Positions 53,358 to 60,464 of a stretch of 64,000 nucleotides of DNA are shown here, one piece after another. The DNA comes from Pontibacter coccineus. GTDB lineage: Bacteria > Bacteroidota > Bacteroidia > Cytophagales > Hymenobacteraceae. Position numbers and translations under genes: made by a program. Numbering within the stretch: position 1 is the first letter of the stretch; each line of letters begins with the position of its first letter. Where the stretch lies: the NCBI RefSeq assembly GCF_030546575.1, contig NZ_JAUOTN010000001.1, positions 558,001 to 622,000 of the forward strand. The letters are read 5' to 3'. Below the pieces are notes generated by a model. The model was not told where the DNA came from, ran no database searches, and saw only the letters and a list, made by a program, of their open reading frames with translations.

Positions 53358-53564
53358 TCGACTGTTCTCAATTGTCTCTCTCCTTAGCTGGTGCAGCAAT
53401 CCGTTCAAGGCGTTGTCATGGCTGCTGAAATGCCAAGGCTCAGATGGGATGCCTGAAACTGACACGTAGTGCGTCCAATAGCGTTTCTTGAACAGCCAGC
53501 CTTTCTCCTTTTGCACTTCTGCCACGAAACCCCGGGGGTAGTGCCTTATCCTGAACTTTGGCAT
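53355..53564 (-). CDS. small phage protein, unknown function
   Basis: 69 residues, basic and aromatic (PKFRIRHYPRGFVAEVQKEK, then WLFKKRYWTHYVS). I do not recognise it by name. Start fixed by the leader TAACACAAGACG directly before ATG; stop lies in repeat copy C. Confidence 0.7.
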   Translation of the reverse strand: MPKFRIRHYPRGFVAEVQKEKGWLFKKRYWTHYVSVSGIPSEPWHFSSHDNALNGLLHQLRRETIENSR

Positions 53565-53576
53565 CGTCTTGTGTTA
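53565..53576 (-). promoter_or_regulatory. leader TAACACAAGACG
   Basis: Twelve nt immediately before the ATG of the gene at 53355-53564, same motif as in other phage genes. Confidence 0.5.
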
Positions 53577-53600
53577 GTTAAGGGTAATGTTTGCCTTCTC

Positions 53601-53866
53601 TCAGGCTGTCAAAAAATAAGTGTGAGTAGGCCGGGTACGATTCCGGCAGTCCAGGACGTGCGCTTGAGCCCGATGATCACACGTCAGCTTAGTATTCCGA
53701 GCCAATAACATAGCGTCTACTTCCGCCACTACTCAATAAAGCTCCCGTCTTATGGTTGCGGGAGGTCGCCACCCGTCTGGTAGCTGCCTTCATCCTAAAG
53801 ATGAATTGATTGTGGGGCGGGGACATGCCAACTCGTTCGGGCTGTGTCCCCTTTTCTACCCCACAT
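53601..53866 (-). other. three tandem micro-ORFs or a structured RNA
   Basis: On the minus strand three short frames follow each other: 53866-53795 (23 codons), 53793-53689 (34 codons, with HKTGALLSSGGSRRYVIGSE) and 53711-53601 (36 codons, with HVLDCRNRTRPTHTYF). Each start lies within a few bases of, or inside, the previous frame. Hairpins such as CTCCCG/CGGGAG are also present. I cannot decide between micro-proteins and a non-coding RNA. Confidence 0.3.
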
Positions 53867-53894
53867 ATTGTTAAATTCTGATGTATCTATGTTT

Positions 53895-53978
53895 GGGCGA
53901 ATCCCAAGGGACCGCGCTTTCGGCTCTATCTTTTTCTTGCAGAAAAAGGATGCCGCCTTTATCGCTTTCGCGGGGCTA
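53895..53978 (+). repeat. phage intergenic element, copy D
   Basis: Starts GGGCGAATCC, has a CTTTTTC/GAAAAAG hairpin and ends TTCGCGGGGCTA at the stop codon of the gene at 53976-54200. Forms an inverted pair with copy E. Confidence 0.8.
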
Positions 53979-54200
53979 TATCCCTGTATAAGGGAAGTCA
54001 TCTGGGTTGTCCCCATAGCCCTCCATCAATGCGATTGTCGAGGGCTTCCAGTCTTTTCGCCCGTTCGCCTGCCGTATGTGGTGCTCCACGTATTCCATCA
54101 ACTCTTCCCCTGTGAAGCTGATGTAAGTAAGTTGTCCCACCCTGTCTATTTCTTCTCCGAAATAGCCGTTGTGCGCTTTGCAAAATTCTTTTTCTGTCAT
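53976..54200 (-). CDS. small phage protein bracketed by repeat copies D and E
   Basis: 74 residues, acidic (MTEKEFCKAHNGYFGEEIDR; ends with DNPDDFPYTGI). No known domain. Its stop lies inside copy D and its ATG follows copy E by 7 bp, so the coding sequence exactly fills the space between the inverted elements. Confidence 0.7.
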   Translation of the reverse strand: MTEKEFCKAHNGYFGEEIDRVGQLTYISFTGEELMEYVEHHIRQANGRKDWKPSTIALMEGYGDNPDDFPYTGI

Positions 54201-54207
54201 GGTCTAT

Positions 54208-54290
54208 GCGTTAACGATAGAGGGCTTGCTTGAACTCCTTTCGGCAGAAAAAGCCGAAAGAGTGAGGCCCGAAAGCGTGTTAAAACGCCC
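54208..54290 (-). repeat. phage intergenic element, copy E
   Basis: Inverted relative to D. Starts GCGTTAACGATAGAGGG, contains a CTTTCGGC/GCCGAAAG hairpin and ends AAAACGCCC. Confidence 0.8.
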
Positions 54291-54315
54291 TAATAATTTG
54301 TTCCCGATGGAGCGA

Positions 54316-54819
54316 TTAAAGCCACTCTATTTTAATCTTCATCGTTTCAGGAGCCGGATAGGTGCCCCCGAAATAAGGGTAAAGGCGCTTGTAAAAGAGC
54401 GGGAAGCCTGCCAGCGTCTGAACGGTCTTCTGCTCAATGGTGAACCCGTAGCCGGATGCGGTGAACTTCCACCCCTCTTTCGTTCTGCACAGCTCCAGGT
54501 ACACATCCTCGAAGGGCACGACCTCTATCAAGGGCTCGTAATACCGCTTGCCGCCCTTATAGACGTAGGTCAGTATTTCTATACGATCACCTTTGGCCCG
54601 CCATCCGAACCGTGCTGACTCTTTGTGATGATCTAAGCCGTGTGAAAGGCCGAACAACTTGTTGATGTCGTCTGCATCCTGAGAGGGGGTTAAACAGTTG
54701 TCGTCAAACGTAACCCGTGCCTTGTGTTGCGGGAACTCCCGCCAGCCTCTAACCAGCCGCCACAGCATCCCCACCCAATTAGTGGAGTAGTGACGGCCCT
54801 TTTTGATAGTGTAGATCAT
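54316..54819 (-). CDS. conserved phage protein, unknown function
   Basis: 167 residues, soluble, alternating strands (RIEILTYVYKGGKRYYEPLI, then DVYLELCRTKEGWKFTASGY). It may bind a ligand or nucleic acid, but no motif supports a function. It starts 2 bp after the stop of the membrane protein upstream. Confidence 0.7.
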   Translation of the reverse strand: MIYTIKKGRHYSTNWVGMLWRLVRGWREFPQHKARVTFDDNCLTPSQDADDINKLFGLSHGLDHHKESARFGWRAKGDRIEILTYVYKGGKRYYEPLIEVVPFEDVYLELCRTKEGWKFTASGYGFTIEQKTVQTLAGFPLFYKRLYPYFGGTYPAPETMKIKIEWL

Positions 54820-54821
54820 CG

Positions 54822-55040
54822 CTATTCGTTTTCTTTATAGCCGATGCTCCAAAAGATAGTCAGCACATACACAGTGCCCATCGACAAGCTGCGGATGGAT
54901 TCTTGATGCGCTTCAGGTGCCAGGCCAAACCAGCCCAATGCCATAACAAACACATTCAGAAAGCAGACATACCCAACAATCTTACACAGTCGTTTCGTAG
55001 GGATAAGCGCGGCACAAAACCCTTTTAGTAAATCTATCAT
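54822..55040 (-). CDS. small two-helix membrane protein
   Basis: 72 residues with two hydrophobic helices (KIVGYVCFLNVFVMALGWFG and MGTVYVLTIFWSIGY). Start fixed by the leader TAACACAAGACGT directly before ATG. Unknown role. Confidence 0.65.
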   Translation of the reverse strand: MIDLLKGFCAALIPTKRLCKIVGYVCFLNVFVMALGWFGLAPEAHQESIRSLSMGTVYVLTIFWSIGYKENE

Positions 55041-55053
55041 ACGTCTTGTGTTA
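55041..55053 (-). promoter_or_regulatory. leader TAACACAAGACGT
   Basis: Thirteen nt immediately before the ATG of the gene at 54822-55040. Confidence 0.55.
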
Positions 55054-55083
55054 TCTTCTTTTGTTTAAGCCTGTATACACCAC

Positions 55084-55269
55084 CTATTCCCCTTTCAGGA
55101 CAGCATACCAATACACCAAGCCTGCGACCACCCCGAACAGCCCACAACTGATTCCGGCTGTATAGGTCGGCCCAATGGCAAGGGCTCCGATAATGCCTCC
55201 CAGGATGAAGTGCCACACCATGCAGATGGGGAAAGGGAGGGGGAAAAGAAAGCCTTTTATCTTGTTCAT
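55084..55269 (-). CDS. small two-helix membrane protein
   Basis: 61 residues from the ATG at 55267-55269, directly after the leader. Two hydrophobic helices (MVWHFILGGIIGALAIG and GLFGVVAGLVYWYAVL). Longer upstream readings belong to the end of the next gene in another frame. Confidence 0.65.
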   Translation of the reverse strand: MNKIKGFLFPLPFPICMVWHFILGGIIGALAIGPTYTAGISCGLFGVVAGLVYWYAVLKGE

Positions 55270-55282
55270 ACGTCCTGTGTTA
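55270..55282 (-). promoter_or_regulatory. intercistronic leader TAACACAGGACGT
   Basis: Identical to the leader before the amidase gene nearly 29 kb away. Its first three bases are the stop codon of the upstream gene. Confidence 0.6.
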
Positions 55283-56656
55283 TGATGCGAGTTGATTACG
55301 GTATTGTGCGTGTGCAAAGAATCGGTGCTTAATGCCGCCCGACTTGCGGTGTATCTCGGCCTCTCCCGTTCTCGGAACGCCGATATAGCCGTTGTCATAG
55401 TGCCATTCGTCTGTGGTGCCGATGGACCGGAGGAACTTCACCTCAACCCCTGGGAAGTCTTTGTTCCGAATGAACTGGTACTCTTCCTTGTGGTGAATAT
55501 CCCCTAAAAGGAAGGTTCTAAAGGTGGTGTCTGCCCATTTGTGTTTTTCTTCCTCTGCCATGCGCAAAGGAAGCTGTGCCGTTTTGCCCTTTTCTTTGTC
55601 GCCGTGTGCAAACCCGAACAGGTTCTCTCCGTACTGCACATACTTGCGCTGTTTGCGGGTCGTATCCAACTCCACATTCGGGTTGTTCTCATAAACCGCA
55701 TCCAACACCTGCCCTAAGTAAAAATCTTTGTCTTCTGAGTGGTTGGCTTTGATAACGAGCACCTTGACCCTGGCCACCTGCGCCGCCTTGTCTATGCACC
55801 TTCTCAGCAGCTTAACGCCTACCTTGAACGAGTCATGGCTGTTGACGCTGGTAGCTTGTGGCGTGCCTCTCTTGGTGGCATTGCTTGGCCCGTTGGTGTT
55901 GAAAAAGTCGTGCCCGATAGGAATAATAAGCAGCTCGGGAGATTTCGAAGCACAATCACTCAGCAACTCGTCAAAGAGCGTTTCAAACTCCTGTATATTG
56001 TCCTCGATAGTCGAGCCGTAACCCGTTTCAGCAACCAAACATACCTTGTCGATGTGTGCGTCATACAGGTTGATGATGGCCGCGCACTGTTCCTGTTTCT
56101 GGTAGGTGAACCGAGGGACCGGCTGCACATAGCTTTTGAACTCTTCGATCAGCCCCTTAATAGCTACTTCAGAGGCCACTACTTTCTTGCGTCTTAACCA
56201 GGCTTTGATCTGGTAAAGGGGCGTTACCTGTATCTCTAAATTCTTGTCTTTGGCCCCTACTTCCCACTTGTTGGAAACGTATCTTTCCACCTCCCACACC
56301 TCCAAATCAATATCGCAGGCTGCAATCAAATCATCCAGTGACTTGACCCGTTTGCCCTCGATGGTGGCCGTGTCCTGCTTGACATCCTGTATGATGCCGG
56401 ATTCCTCTATGAGCGAGTCAGCCGCGTCTTCTACGTAAACCGTGTCGGATGTTTGCAGGGTCGCAACGAACTGCTTCACCAGCGGGTGGCGGCGCATGAT
56501 CTGCGCCTTGAAAGGGAACTTGCCCGACTGCTCCAGTAGTTTGCCCACCTGCTCCAGCTTGATGACATTCGGCAGATTCAGGCCGATCAGGTATTGCTCC
56601 ATGTCCGGCCAGTAATCGACAAACTTGATGTTGTGCGTTTTGCCCACTCGAATCAC
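55280..56656 (-). CDS. metallophosphoesterase-like phage protein
   Basis: 458 residues from a GTG. The C-terminal half has an ordered set of metal-ligand motifs: NLYDAHIDKV, PIGHDFFNTNG, VIKANHSEDK and LLGDIHHKEEY, as in calcineurin-like phosphoesterases (DxH, GD/GHD, NH, GxHH). The N-terminal ~170 residues are helical with no clear domain. It could hydrolyse phosphodiesters in DNA, RNA or nucleotides. A strong Bacteroidota promoter lies 15 bp upstream. Confidence 0.75.
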   Translation of the reverse strand: MIRVGKTHNIKFVDYWPDMEQYLIGLNLPNVIKLEQVGKLLEQSGKFPFKAQIMRRHPLVKQFVATLQTSDTVYVEDAADSLIEESGIIQDVKQDTATIEGKRVKSLDDLIAACDIDLEVWEVERYVSNKWEVGAKDKNLEIQVTPLYQIKAWLRRKKVVASEVAIKGLIEEFKSYVQPVPRFTYQKQEQCAAIINLYDAHIDKVCLVAETGYGSTIEDNIQEFETLFDELLSDCASKSPELLIIPIGHDFFNTNGPSNATKRGTPQATSVNSHDSFKVGVKLLRRCIDKAAQVARVKVLVIKANHSEDKDFYLGQVLDAVYENNPNVELDTTRKQRKYVQYGENLFGFAHGDKEKGKTAQLPLRMAEEEKHKWADTTFRTFLLGDIHHKEEYQFIRNKDFPGVEVKFLRSIGTTDEWHYDNGYIGVPRTGEAEIHRKSGGIKHRFFAHAQYRNQLAS

Positions 56657-56670
56657 TCAATTAGTATACC

Positions 56671-56701
56671 CAAATATACAAATATTTTAAGACAATGCAA
56701 A
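56671..56701 (-). promoter_or_regulatory. consensus Bacteroidota promoter
   Basis: On the minus strand TTTG (56701-56698), 19 bp, then TATATTTG (56678-56671). This matches the -33 TTTG / -7 TAnnTTTG consensus exactly with standard spacing. Initiation about 5-7 nt after the -7 box would give a very short leader for the phosphoesterase-like gene. The rest of 56.70-56.85 kb holds a leader-like TAACACAGCACGT before a 9-codon frame and nothing else. Confidence 0.85.
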
Positions 56702-56855
56702 TGAAAACCAAGCTTTTACGCAACTTTTTTTTGTGTTTTACGTAGTTTGTGGTCTTTTGCTATACATACGTACGTGCTGTGTTAGGAAAGGCGAAAGGAA
56801 CACCCGGTTGGATGCTCCTTTGCTCTCTTGGCATAGAGTTGAAGGGTAATATCTA

Positions 56856-56922
56856 GGGCGTTCCCTGCGGGTCGGGCTGTCCGCTTTACTGCGTGTTCGC
56901 TCCCATCCCTAACGCGGGGCTA
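56856..56922 (+). repeat. phage intergenic element, copy F
   Basis: Starts GGGCGTTCCC and ends CCCTAACGCGGGGCTA at the stop codon of the gene at 56920-57171. Inverted partner of copy G. Confidence 0.82.
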
Positions 56923-57171
56923 TAGATTCGGATGGTGCGTCTTGATGTGCAGGCGCATAGTGGAGACCAAAGTGTCTATATCTTGCTCTCTTTCTTTGAC
57001 CGCAGCCTCCAATACTGTGATGTACTCGTCGCTTAAAGCTTTGTTCTTTTTGAGAGTCGCGATATACTCTTCCTGCACTTCGATTAGTTCCTGCTTTGAC
57101 TTATAAGATCGGAACAGGAACCCAAGGATCAAAACAAGCGGAACAGCGATCAACATTGATTTAAAATTCAT
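56920..57171 (-). CDS. membrane-anchored coiled-coil protein bracketed by copies F and G
   Basis: 83 residues from the ATG at 57169-57171, preceded by eight A residues and copy G. One transmembrane helix (SMLIAVPLVLILGFLF), then a coiled coil (ELIEVQEEYIATLKKNKAL...). The topology resembles an i-spanin/Rz-like protein, but it lies far from the lysis cassette. The coding sequence exactly fills the gap between inverted elements. Confidence 0.7.
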   Translation of the reverse strand: MNFKSMLIAVPLVLILGFLFRSYKSKQELIEVQEEYIATLKKNKALSDEYITVLEAAVKEREQDIDTLVSTMRLHIKTHHPNL

Positions 57172-57178
57172 TTTTTTT

Positions 57179-57253
57179 GCGTTAGTGATTGAACGGCCTG
57201 TTTGAGCCTGAAAGGCGAGTAGTGAAAGCACGGGCCTGCAAGGCAACGCCCAA
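57179..57253 (-). repeat. phage intergenic element, copy G
   Basis: GCGTTAGTGATTGAACGG at one end and GGCAACGCCCAA at the other, with GAAAGCACGGGCC inside. Nearly the same as copy H. Confidence 0.85.
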
Positions 57254-57262
57254 CTACTGCTG

Positions 57263-57559
57263 TTAGGCTGCTTTCTTGTTTCCTATTCTAACTTTATAGC
57301 GGGTCAACACCTCGTTCCACTGCAGCTCTGAACTCAGCTCGTACCCTTCCTCTTGCATGGCTCCGCAAAGGAAAAGGTCAAGCTGTTCACTGGCAGAAGA
57401 TCCGGTGTAGGTCTTGAACTCCTCCCCGTTTCGGGTCAGAACCAAATTCTGGCAAATAGTCTCCGAGTCAAAGCGGAAAACATCACTCCCGTCTTCATGG
57501 CAGACGAAAAAAGGAAACACCTGGGGGTTGGACGGGTAATTGGGTACGGCTGGGTTCAT
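57263..57559 (-). CDS. phage protein, unknown function
   Basis: 98 residues, soluble, with FVCHEDGSDVFRFDSETICQ and a C-terminal basic helix. No domain recognised. It starts 13 bp upstream of a GC-rich stretch holding partial repeat copy K. Confidence 0.65.
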   Translation of the reverse strand: MNPAVPNYPSNPQVFPFFVCHEDGSDVFRFDSETICQNLVLTRNGEEFKTYTGSSASEQLDLFLCGAMQEEGYELSSELQWNEVLTRYKVRIGNKKAA

Positions 57560-57599
57560 CTTAAATTATGGCTAAAAGTTAGAAGATGGGGAAGCGTAA

Positions 57600-57693
57600 A
57601 CGTAAAACTGGGGCGGCTGTATCTTGCTCTCACCTGTATCTTTTGCTCGTTTCCTCACAAAAGGATGCCGGTTCGATCAAGGCCGCGGGGCTA
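57600..57693 (+). repeat. phage intergenic element, partial copy K
   Basis: Only parts match: GGGGCGGCTGTATCTTGC at one side and GGCCGCGGGGCTA at the other. The interior is divergent. The flanking 57.70-57.77 kb holds an open but start-less frame. Confidence 0.5.
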
Positions 57694-57773
57694 TTCAGGT
57701 AAAAAAGGCCGCTCGGGTTGTGCCGATTAACAACAGGTCGTTTGCAACCGCCTGCTGATACTGTATGAGCCTT

Positions 57774-58052
57774 TTAGTAACTTTCTTTGCATAACCCCGC
57801 GCAATCGTAATCACACGGCTTGTCTGATTTGTAGCATATCTGCACTGCCGCTACTCTCACCTCCTGCGTTTCCATTAGCTCCGATTGAATCTCTTCCAGC
57901 GTTTCGAGTGCGTTGCATAGCTCTATTAGCCCGCCCCGCACAAACTCAATACTCTTTTCGTAACGTACTATGCTTTTCTCCATGTTCTCGACAGACTGTC
58001 TGTAGCGGCCTATTCTAACATCTAACAGTTGAAGTGCTTTTTCTTTGCTCAT
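57774..58052 (-). CDS. coiled-coil phage protein
   Basis: 92 residues, helical (SVENMEKSIVRYEKSIEFVR) with a Cys-containing tail (KPCDYDCAGLCKE). No known family. It may be a structural or regulatory small protein. Confidence 0.65.
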   Translation of the reverse strand: MSKEKALQLLDVRIGRYRQSVENMEKSIVRYEKSIEFVRGGLIELCNALETLEEIQSELMETQEVRVAAVQICYKSDKPCDYDCAGLCKESY

Positions 58053-58056
58053 AAGG

Positions 58057-58281
58057 TTAGTTTTTAGGGGGTGTGATAACGCAATAATGGGTAAACACAG
58101 TGGCCTCTACAGCATCATCTCCAAACCACTCACTATCTCCCAACATAATCCACTGCTTGCCATTTGCGCTTTCGTTATGTTTCCAGCCTACTGCGTACTT
58201 GCCATCCCCTTTCGGATACAGGAACAGGTACGAATCACTGTAGTTAAACTCTGTTTCAGGGGTTATTCTTATCCAGTTCAT
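58057..58281 (-). CDS. phage protein, unknown function
   Basis: 74 residues from the ATG at 58279-58281, chosen because it overlaps the stop of the upstream gene (ATGA). Strand-rich (SYLFLYPKGDGKYAVGWKHN). Confidence 0.6.
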   Translation of the reverse strand: MNWIRITPETEFNYSDSYLFLYPKGDGKYAVGWKHNESANGKQWIMLGDSEWFGDDAVEATVFTHYCVITPPKN

Positions 58282-58427
58282 AAGCAAAAGTCCGTTAAAT
58301 CTGCGCTTCTGATTAGTGAGGCTTGCAACTCGTATTCTGAACGTGCCGTGTCTTTAATCAGCTTCTTTTTAACTTTGCGTGGAAGTCTGATTATCTTCCC
58401 CGTTGTTGGGTTTCTGTCTTTGCTCAT
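58278..58427 (-). CDS. small basic phage protein
   Basis: 49 residues, Lys/Arg-rich start (MSKDRNPTTGKIIRLPRKVK) and a helical end. ATGA overlap with the next gene and a 4-bp gap to the previous one support it as real, although it is short. No known domain; DNA or RNA binding is possible from charge alone. Confidence 0.55.
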   Translation of the reverse strand: MSKDRNPTTGKIIRLPRKVKKKLIKDTARSEYELQASLIRSADLTDFCL

Positions 58428-58431
58428 AAGG

Positions 58432-58695
58432 TTATTCTGGAAAGTAGTCTATTTTAACCCGCGTCCCTATCTCTAAGTCAATCGGGTCGCCTTTAATCGT
58501 AATGAAGTCGCCCGTTTCAATATTCTTGAAATACGATTTGCCCTCTTTGTATTGAAAGTATTCCCAATCCATATCAGGCTCTCCTAGGCAATAGAAAGCG
58601 ATTCCCTCCTTATGGAGTTGGCCTTGCTGCTCTTGGTCGTGCGCCCATGAATCATTGTCCTGCTCACGTTCAAAGTCTGCTCTGTCGTAACACAT
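58432..58695 (-). CDS. phage protein, unknown function
   Basis: 87 residues, acidic (MCYDRADFEREQDNDSWAHD), with a strand-rich C-terminal half. Not recognised. It lies 4 bp after the next gene upstream in transcription. Confidence 0.6.
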   Translation of the reverse strand: MCYDRADFEREQDNDSWAHDQEQQGQLHKEGIAFYCLGEPDMDWEYFQYKEGKSYFKNIETGDFITIKGDPIDLEIGTRVKIDYFPE

Positions 58696-58699
58696 AGTT

Positions 58700-59119
58700 T
58701 TAAGATTTAAAGGTTAGTTCTTCGCCTGTCAGCACATAATACAGATTCTGCAATTGGTGCATGTATTGAATGGCGCTCAAGTTAATTCTTTGCTCAGGCA
58801 CACTCGAAAACTCAGGACACTGGCAATAGTCAGGATACCACTCCCCTCTCACTTTATCCAACTCAATGTAGTAGTCGCCACCGTTCACGACAAGCCACAA
58901 GGTGCGGTTGTCTTTCTTGAAACCCATCCTTGTGAGTTCTTCTTCTGTTATCGGAACGCCTTGCAGGTAGTCCAGCGGGTACTCGTGCTCAAAGGAGTTC
59001 GGGTGCAACGGCTTCACATTCACAACCCCTTTGTAAATATCGGCAACGCGAACCCGCTCCTCTGGGTCGTCTTCCATTTGCAGGATGTTGCCTAGTCTTA
59101 ATTCTGTATCTTTTAACAT
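58700..59119 (-). CDS. phage protein, unknown function
   Basis: 139 residues from the ATG at 59117-59119; copy H ends 10 bp upstream of it, so longer readings run into the repeat. It begins MLKDTELRLGNILQ and ends LQNLYYVLTGEEL, a pattern seen in many small Bacteroidota phage or plasmid proteins annotated as hypothetical. It may be a stand-alone regulatory domain. Confidence 0.7.
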   Translation of the reverse strand: MLKDTELRLGNILQMEDDPEERVRVADIYKGVVNVKPLHPNSFEHEYPLDYLQGVPITEEELTRMGFKKDNRTLWLVVNGGDYYIELDKVRGEWYPDYCQCPEFSSVPEQRINLSAIQYMHQLQNLYYVLTGEELTFKS

Positions 59120-59129
59120 GGTCTTTTTT

Positions 59130-59202
59130 GCGTTAGTGATTGAACGGTGTGTTTGAGCCTGAAAGGCGAGTAGTGAAAGCACGGGGCGAAGCCAACGCCC
59201 AA
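59130..59202 (-). repeat. phage intergenic element, copy H
   Basis: GCGTTAGTGATTGAACGG ... GAAAGCACGGGGC ... CAACGCCC. About 90 percent identical to copy G by eye. It lies upstream of the gene at 58700-59119. Confidence 0.85.
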
Positions 59203-59218
59203 CCCCTTACTTTGCTAC

Positions 59219-59593
59219 TTAAAAAGGCAAATCGTTGTCTGCTGTATCCGGCATAAAGTCCACAGCCCCCGTACTAGGCCCGTAGCCGCCGCCTGCCGGA
59301 CTTTCGCCCCCTTGTGCTACACTTTCTATGCGCCACGCCTGAAGGCTCGTAAAATAGCTTGTCTGCCCGTTCTTGGAATACTCTCTCCCTCTCACGTTGA
59401 AAGAGACTAAGACTTGCTGTCCTGTTTCGAAGCGGTCAAGCTGTGAGCACTTGTCCTGGGTCATCTCGAACTTGGGCAGCTCCTCGTATTGGCCGTCCTG
59501 TACTTTCAGCACGAACTCGCGCTTTTTAAATTTCTCTGTTACTTGCTGCTCTTGTCCGATGAAATGCAGCGTTCCGGTTAGTTGTAGTGACAT
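59219..59593 (-). CDS. DUF3127 single-stranded-DNA-binding-like protein
   Basis: 124 residues. An OB-like core (LTGTLHFIGQEQQVTEKFKK, REFVLKVQDGQYEELPKFE, QQVLVSFNVRGREY) is followed by a Gly/Pro-rich linker and the acidic tip DNDLPF, which mimics the SSB tail that recruits replication proteins. DUF3127 is common in Bacteroidota phages. It fits the replication neighbourhood. Confidence 0.85.
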   Translation of the reverse strand: MSLQLTGTLHFIGQEQQVTEKFKKREFVLKVQDGQYEELPKFEMTQDKCSQLDRFETGQQVLVSFNVRGREYSKNGQTSYFTSLQAWRIESVAQGGESPAGGGYGPSTGAVDFMPDTADNDLPF

Positions 59594-59596
59594 GGG

Positions 59597-59842
59597 TTAT
59601 CTTTTTTCTGGTTTTTGATTTTCGTAATAGGTCAGTAAATATTCCCAGGCTTCCTGCTCTCGGAGGGTGGCCCCGTTGAGGGCGATCACGGCCAGCTTCA
59701 TATCCAGCGGAAGCGGGTTGGCGATCATCTCTTTCAGTAGTCCCATCTTCCCCTCAAAATCCGGGGCTCCTAAGACAATCCCTAACGTCTGGTAAGCTTC
59801 TCCAAACTCAGGAGGGTACTCTTTGGGTGGTTTCTTTTTCAT
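59597..59842 (-). CDS. phage protein, unknown function
   Basis: 81 residues, helical, Pro-rich N-terminus (KKKPPKEYPPEFGEAYQTLG). 3 bp from the SSB-like gene, so probably expressed together. Confidence 0.6.
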   Translation of the reverse strand: MKKKPPKEYPPEFGEAYQTLGIVLGAPDFEGKMGLLKEMIANPLPLDMKLAVIALNGATLREQEAWEYLLTYYENQKPEKR

Positions 59843-59854
59843 CTCTTAAAGGTT

Positions 59855-59921
59855 GGGCGAATCCTGCGGACCGGGCTTTCGGCTTTACTTCGTGTTCGCC
59901 TCTATCCCTTTCGCGGGGCTA
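59855..59921 (+). repeat. phage intergenic element, copy I
   Basis: Starts GGGCGAATCC and ends CCTTTCGCGGGGCTA, 5 bp before the stop of the gene at 59924-60457. Inverted partner of copy J. Confidence 0.82.
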
Positions 59922-59923
59922 TT

Positions 59924-60457
59924 CTACCAGCTAAAGTTATTGGCATCGAGGTACACCTGACAGTGCCTCCTAAGTGCTGATTTTCTGCCAAACGGGTTAT
60001 TCACTTGCGGACTTGAGATGTTCAGGTTCTTGTGTGTTGCCCGTATCAGCCCACGCCATGTGAAGTCTGATGATGGCAGTCCTCTGTGAAGATCAAGCTG
60101 CGTAAATTTCGTCCATGTCTGGGATCTGATTTTGTAGCTGTGCCCGTCTTCAAGCTGGAACTCTGTCAAAGGGCCACTTGATAGCCAAAGGTACATAGGG
60201 TATTCAGGTGTAACCTTTGATAAATCCTCTTTACCTGTTTCATCTCTCGGCACCATGTCCCTGTGCCAATTGGGTATGCAGGGGTATTGCCCCGGCATGA
60301 GCATGTGCACCTTCACGTCCCAGATGTAGTCATACACGTTTTCGGGGAAAGTGGCGATCAAGCCTTTCAAGTCTGGCATCAGTTCTTCTAGTTCATCGAC
60401 TGTCGCCTGATGCACGCCGCAATGCTGGTCACTCCAAATAATGTCTTGTGGTTTCAT
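59924..60457 (-). CDS. possible Fe(II)/2-oxoglutarate-dependent oxygenase
   Basis: 177 residues from the ATG at 60455-60457. An H-x-D at His65-Asp67 (PNWHRDMVP), a second His124 (TQLDLHRGL) and Arg135 eleven residues later are spaced like the HxD...H...R facial triad plus 2-oxoglutarate Arg of DSBH oxygenases. I do not recognise the family, so the assignment rests on spacing alone. The gene is bracketed by inverted copies I and J. Such enzymes in phages can modify DNA bases. Confidence 0.5.
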   Translation of the reverse strand: MKPQDIIWSDQHCGVHQATVDELEELMPDLKGLIATFPENVYDYIWDVKVHMLMPGQYPCIPNWHRDMVPRDETGKEDLSKVTPEYPMYLWLSSGPLTEFQLEDGHSYKIRSQTWTKFTQLDLHRGLPSSDFTWRGLIRATHKNLNISSPQVNNPFGRKSALRRHCQVYLDANNFSW

Positions 60458-60464
60458 CTTTTTT

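Noticed and set aside
53144..53371. Minus-strand frame of 75 codons overlapping repeat copy C
   Set aside because: Most of it is the repeat element and leader sequence; no start context or coding character.
53625..53650. tRNA-like T-arm (GCCGGGTACGATTCCGGC)
   Set aside because: No matching 5' acceptor strand, D-arm or anticodon arm at the right distance; loop lacks the TTC of a normal T-loop.
53795..54016. Minus-strand frame of 73 codons
   Set aside because: It crosses repeat copy D and the 3' end of another gene in a different frame; only the short micro-ORF at its end is retained as a possibility.
57179..57253. Repeat copies G and H as protein-coding N-terminal extensions
   Set aside because: Both upstream genes can be read into the repeats and would share nearly the same N-terminus, but this is explained by the repeat; better starts lie just after it.
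57695..57773. Open minus-strand stretch after the coiled-coil gene
   Set aside because: It reads like coding sequence near its end but has no start codon before the preceding stop, so it is at most a remnant.
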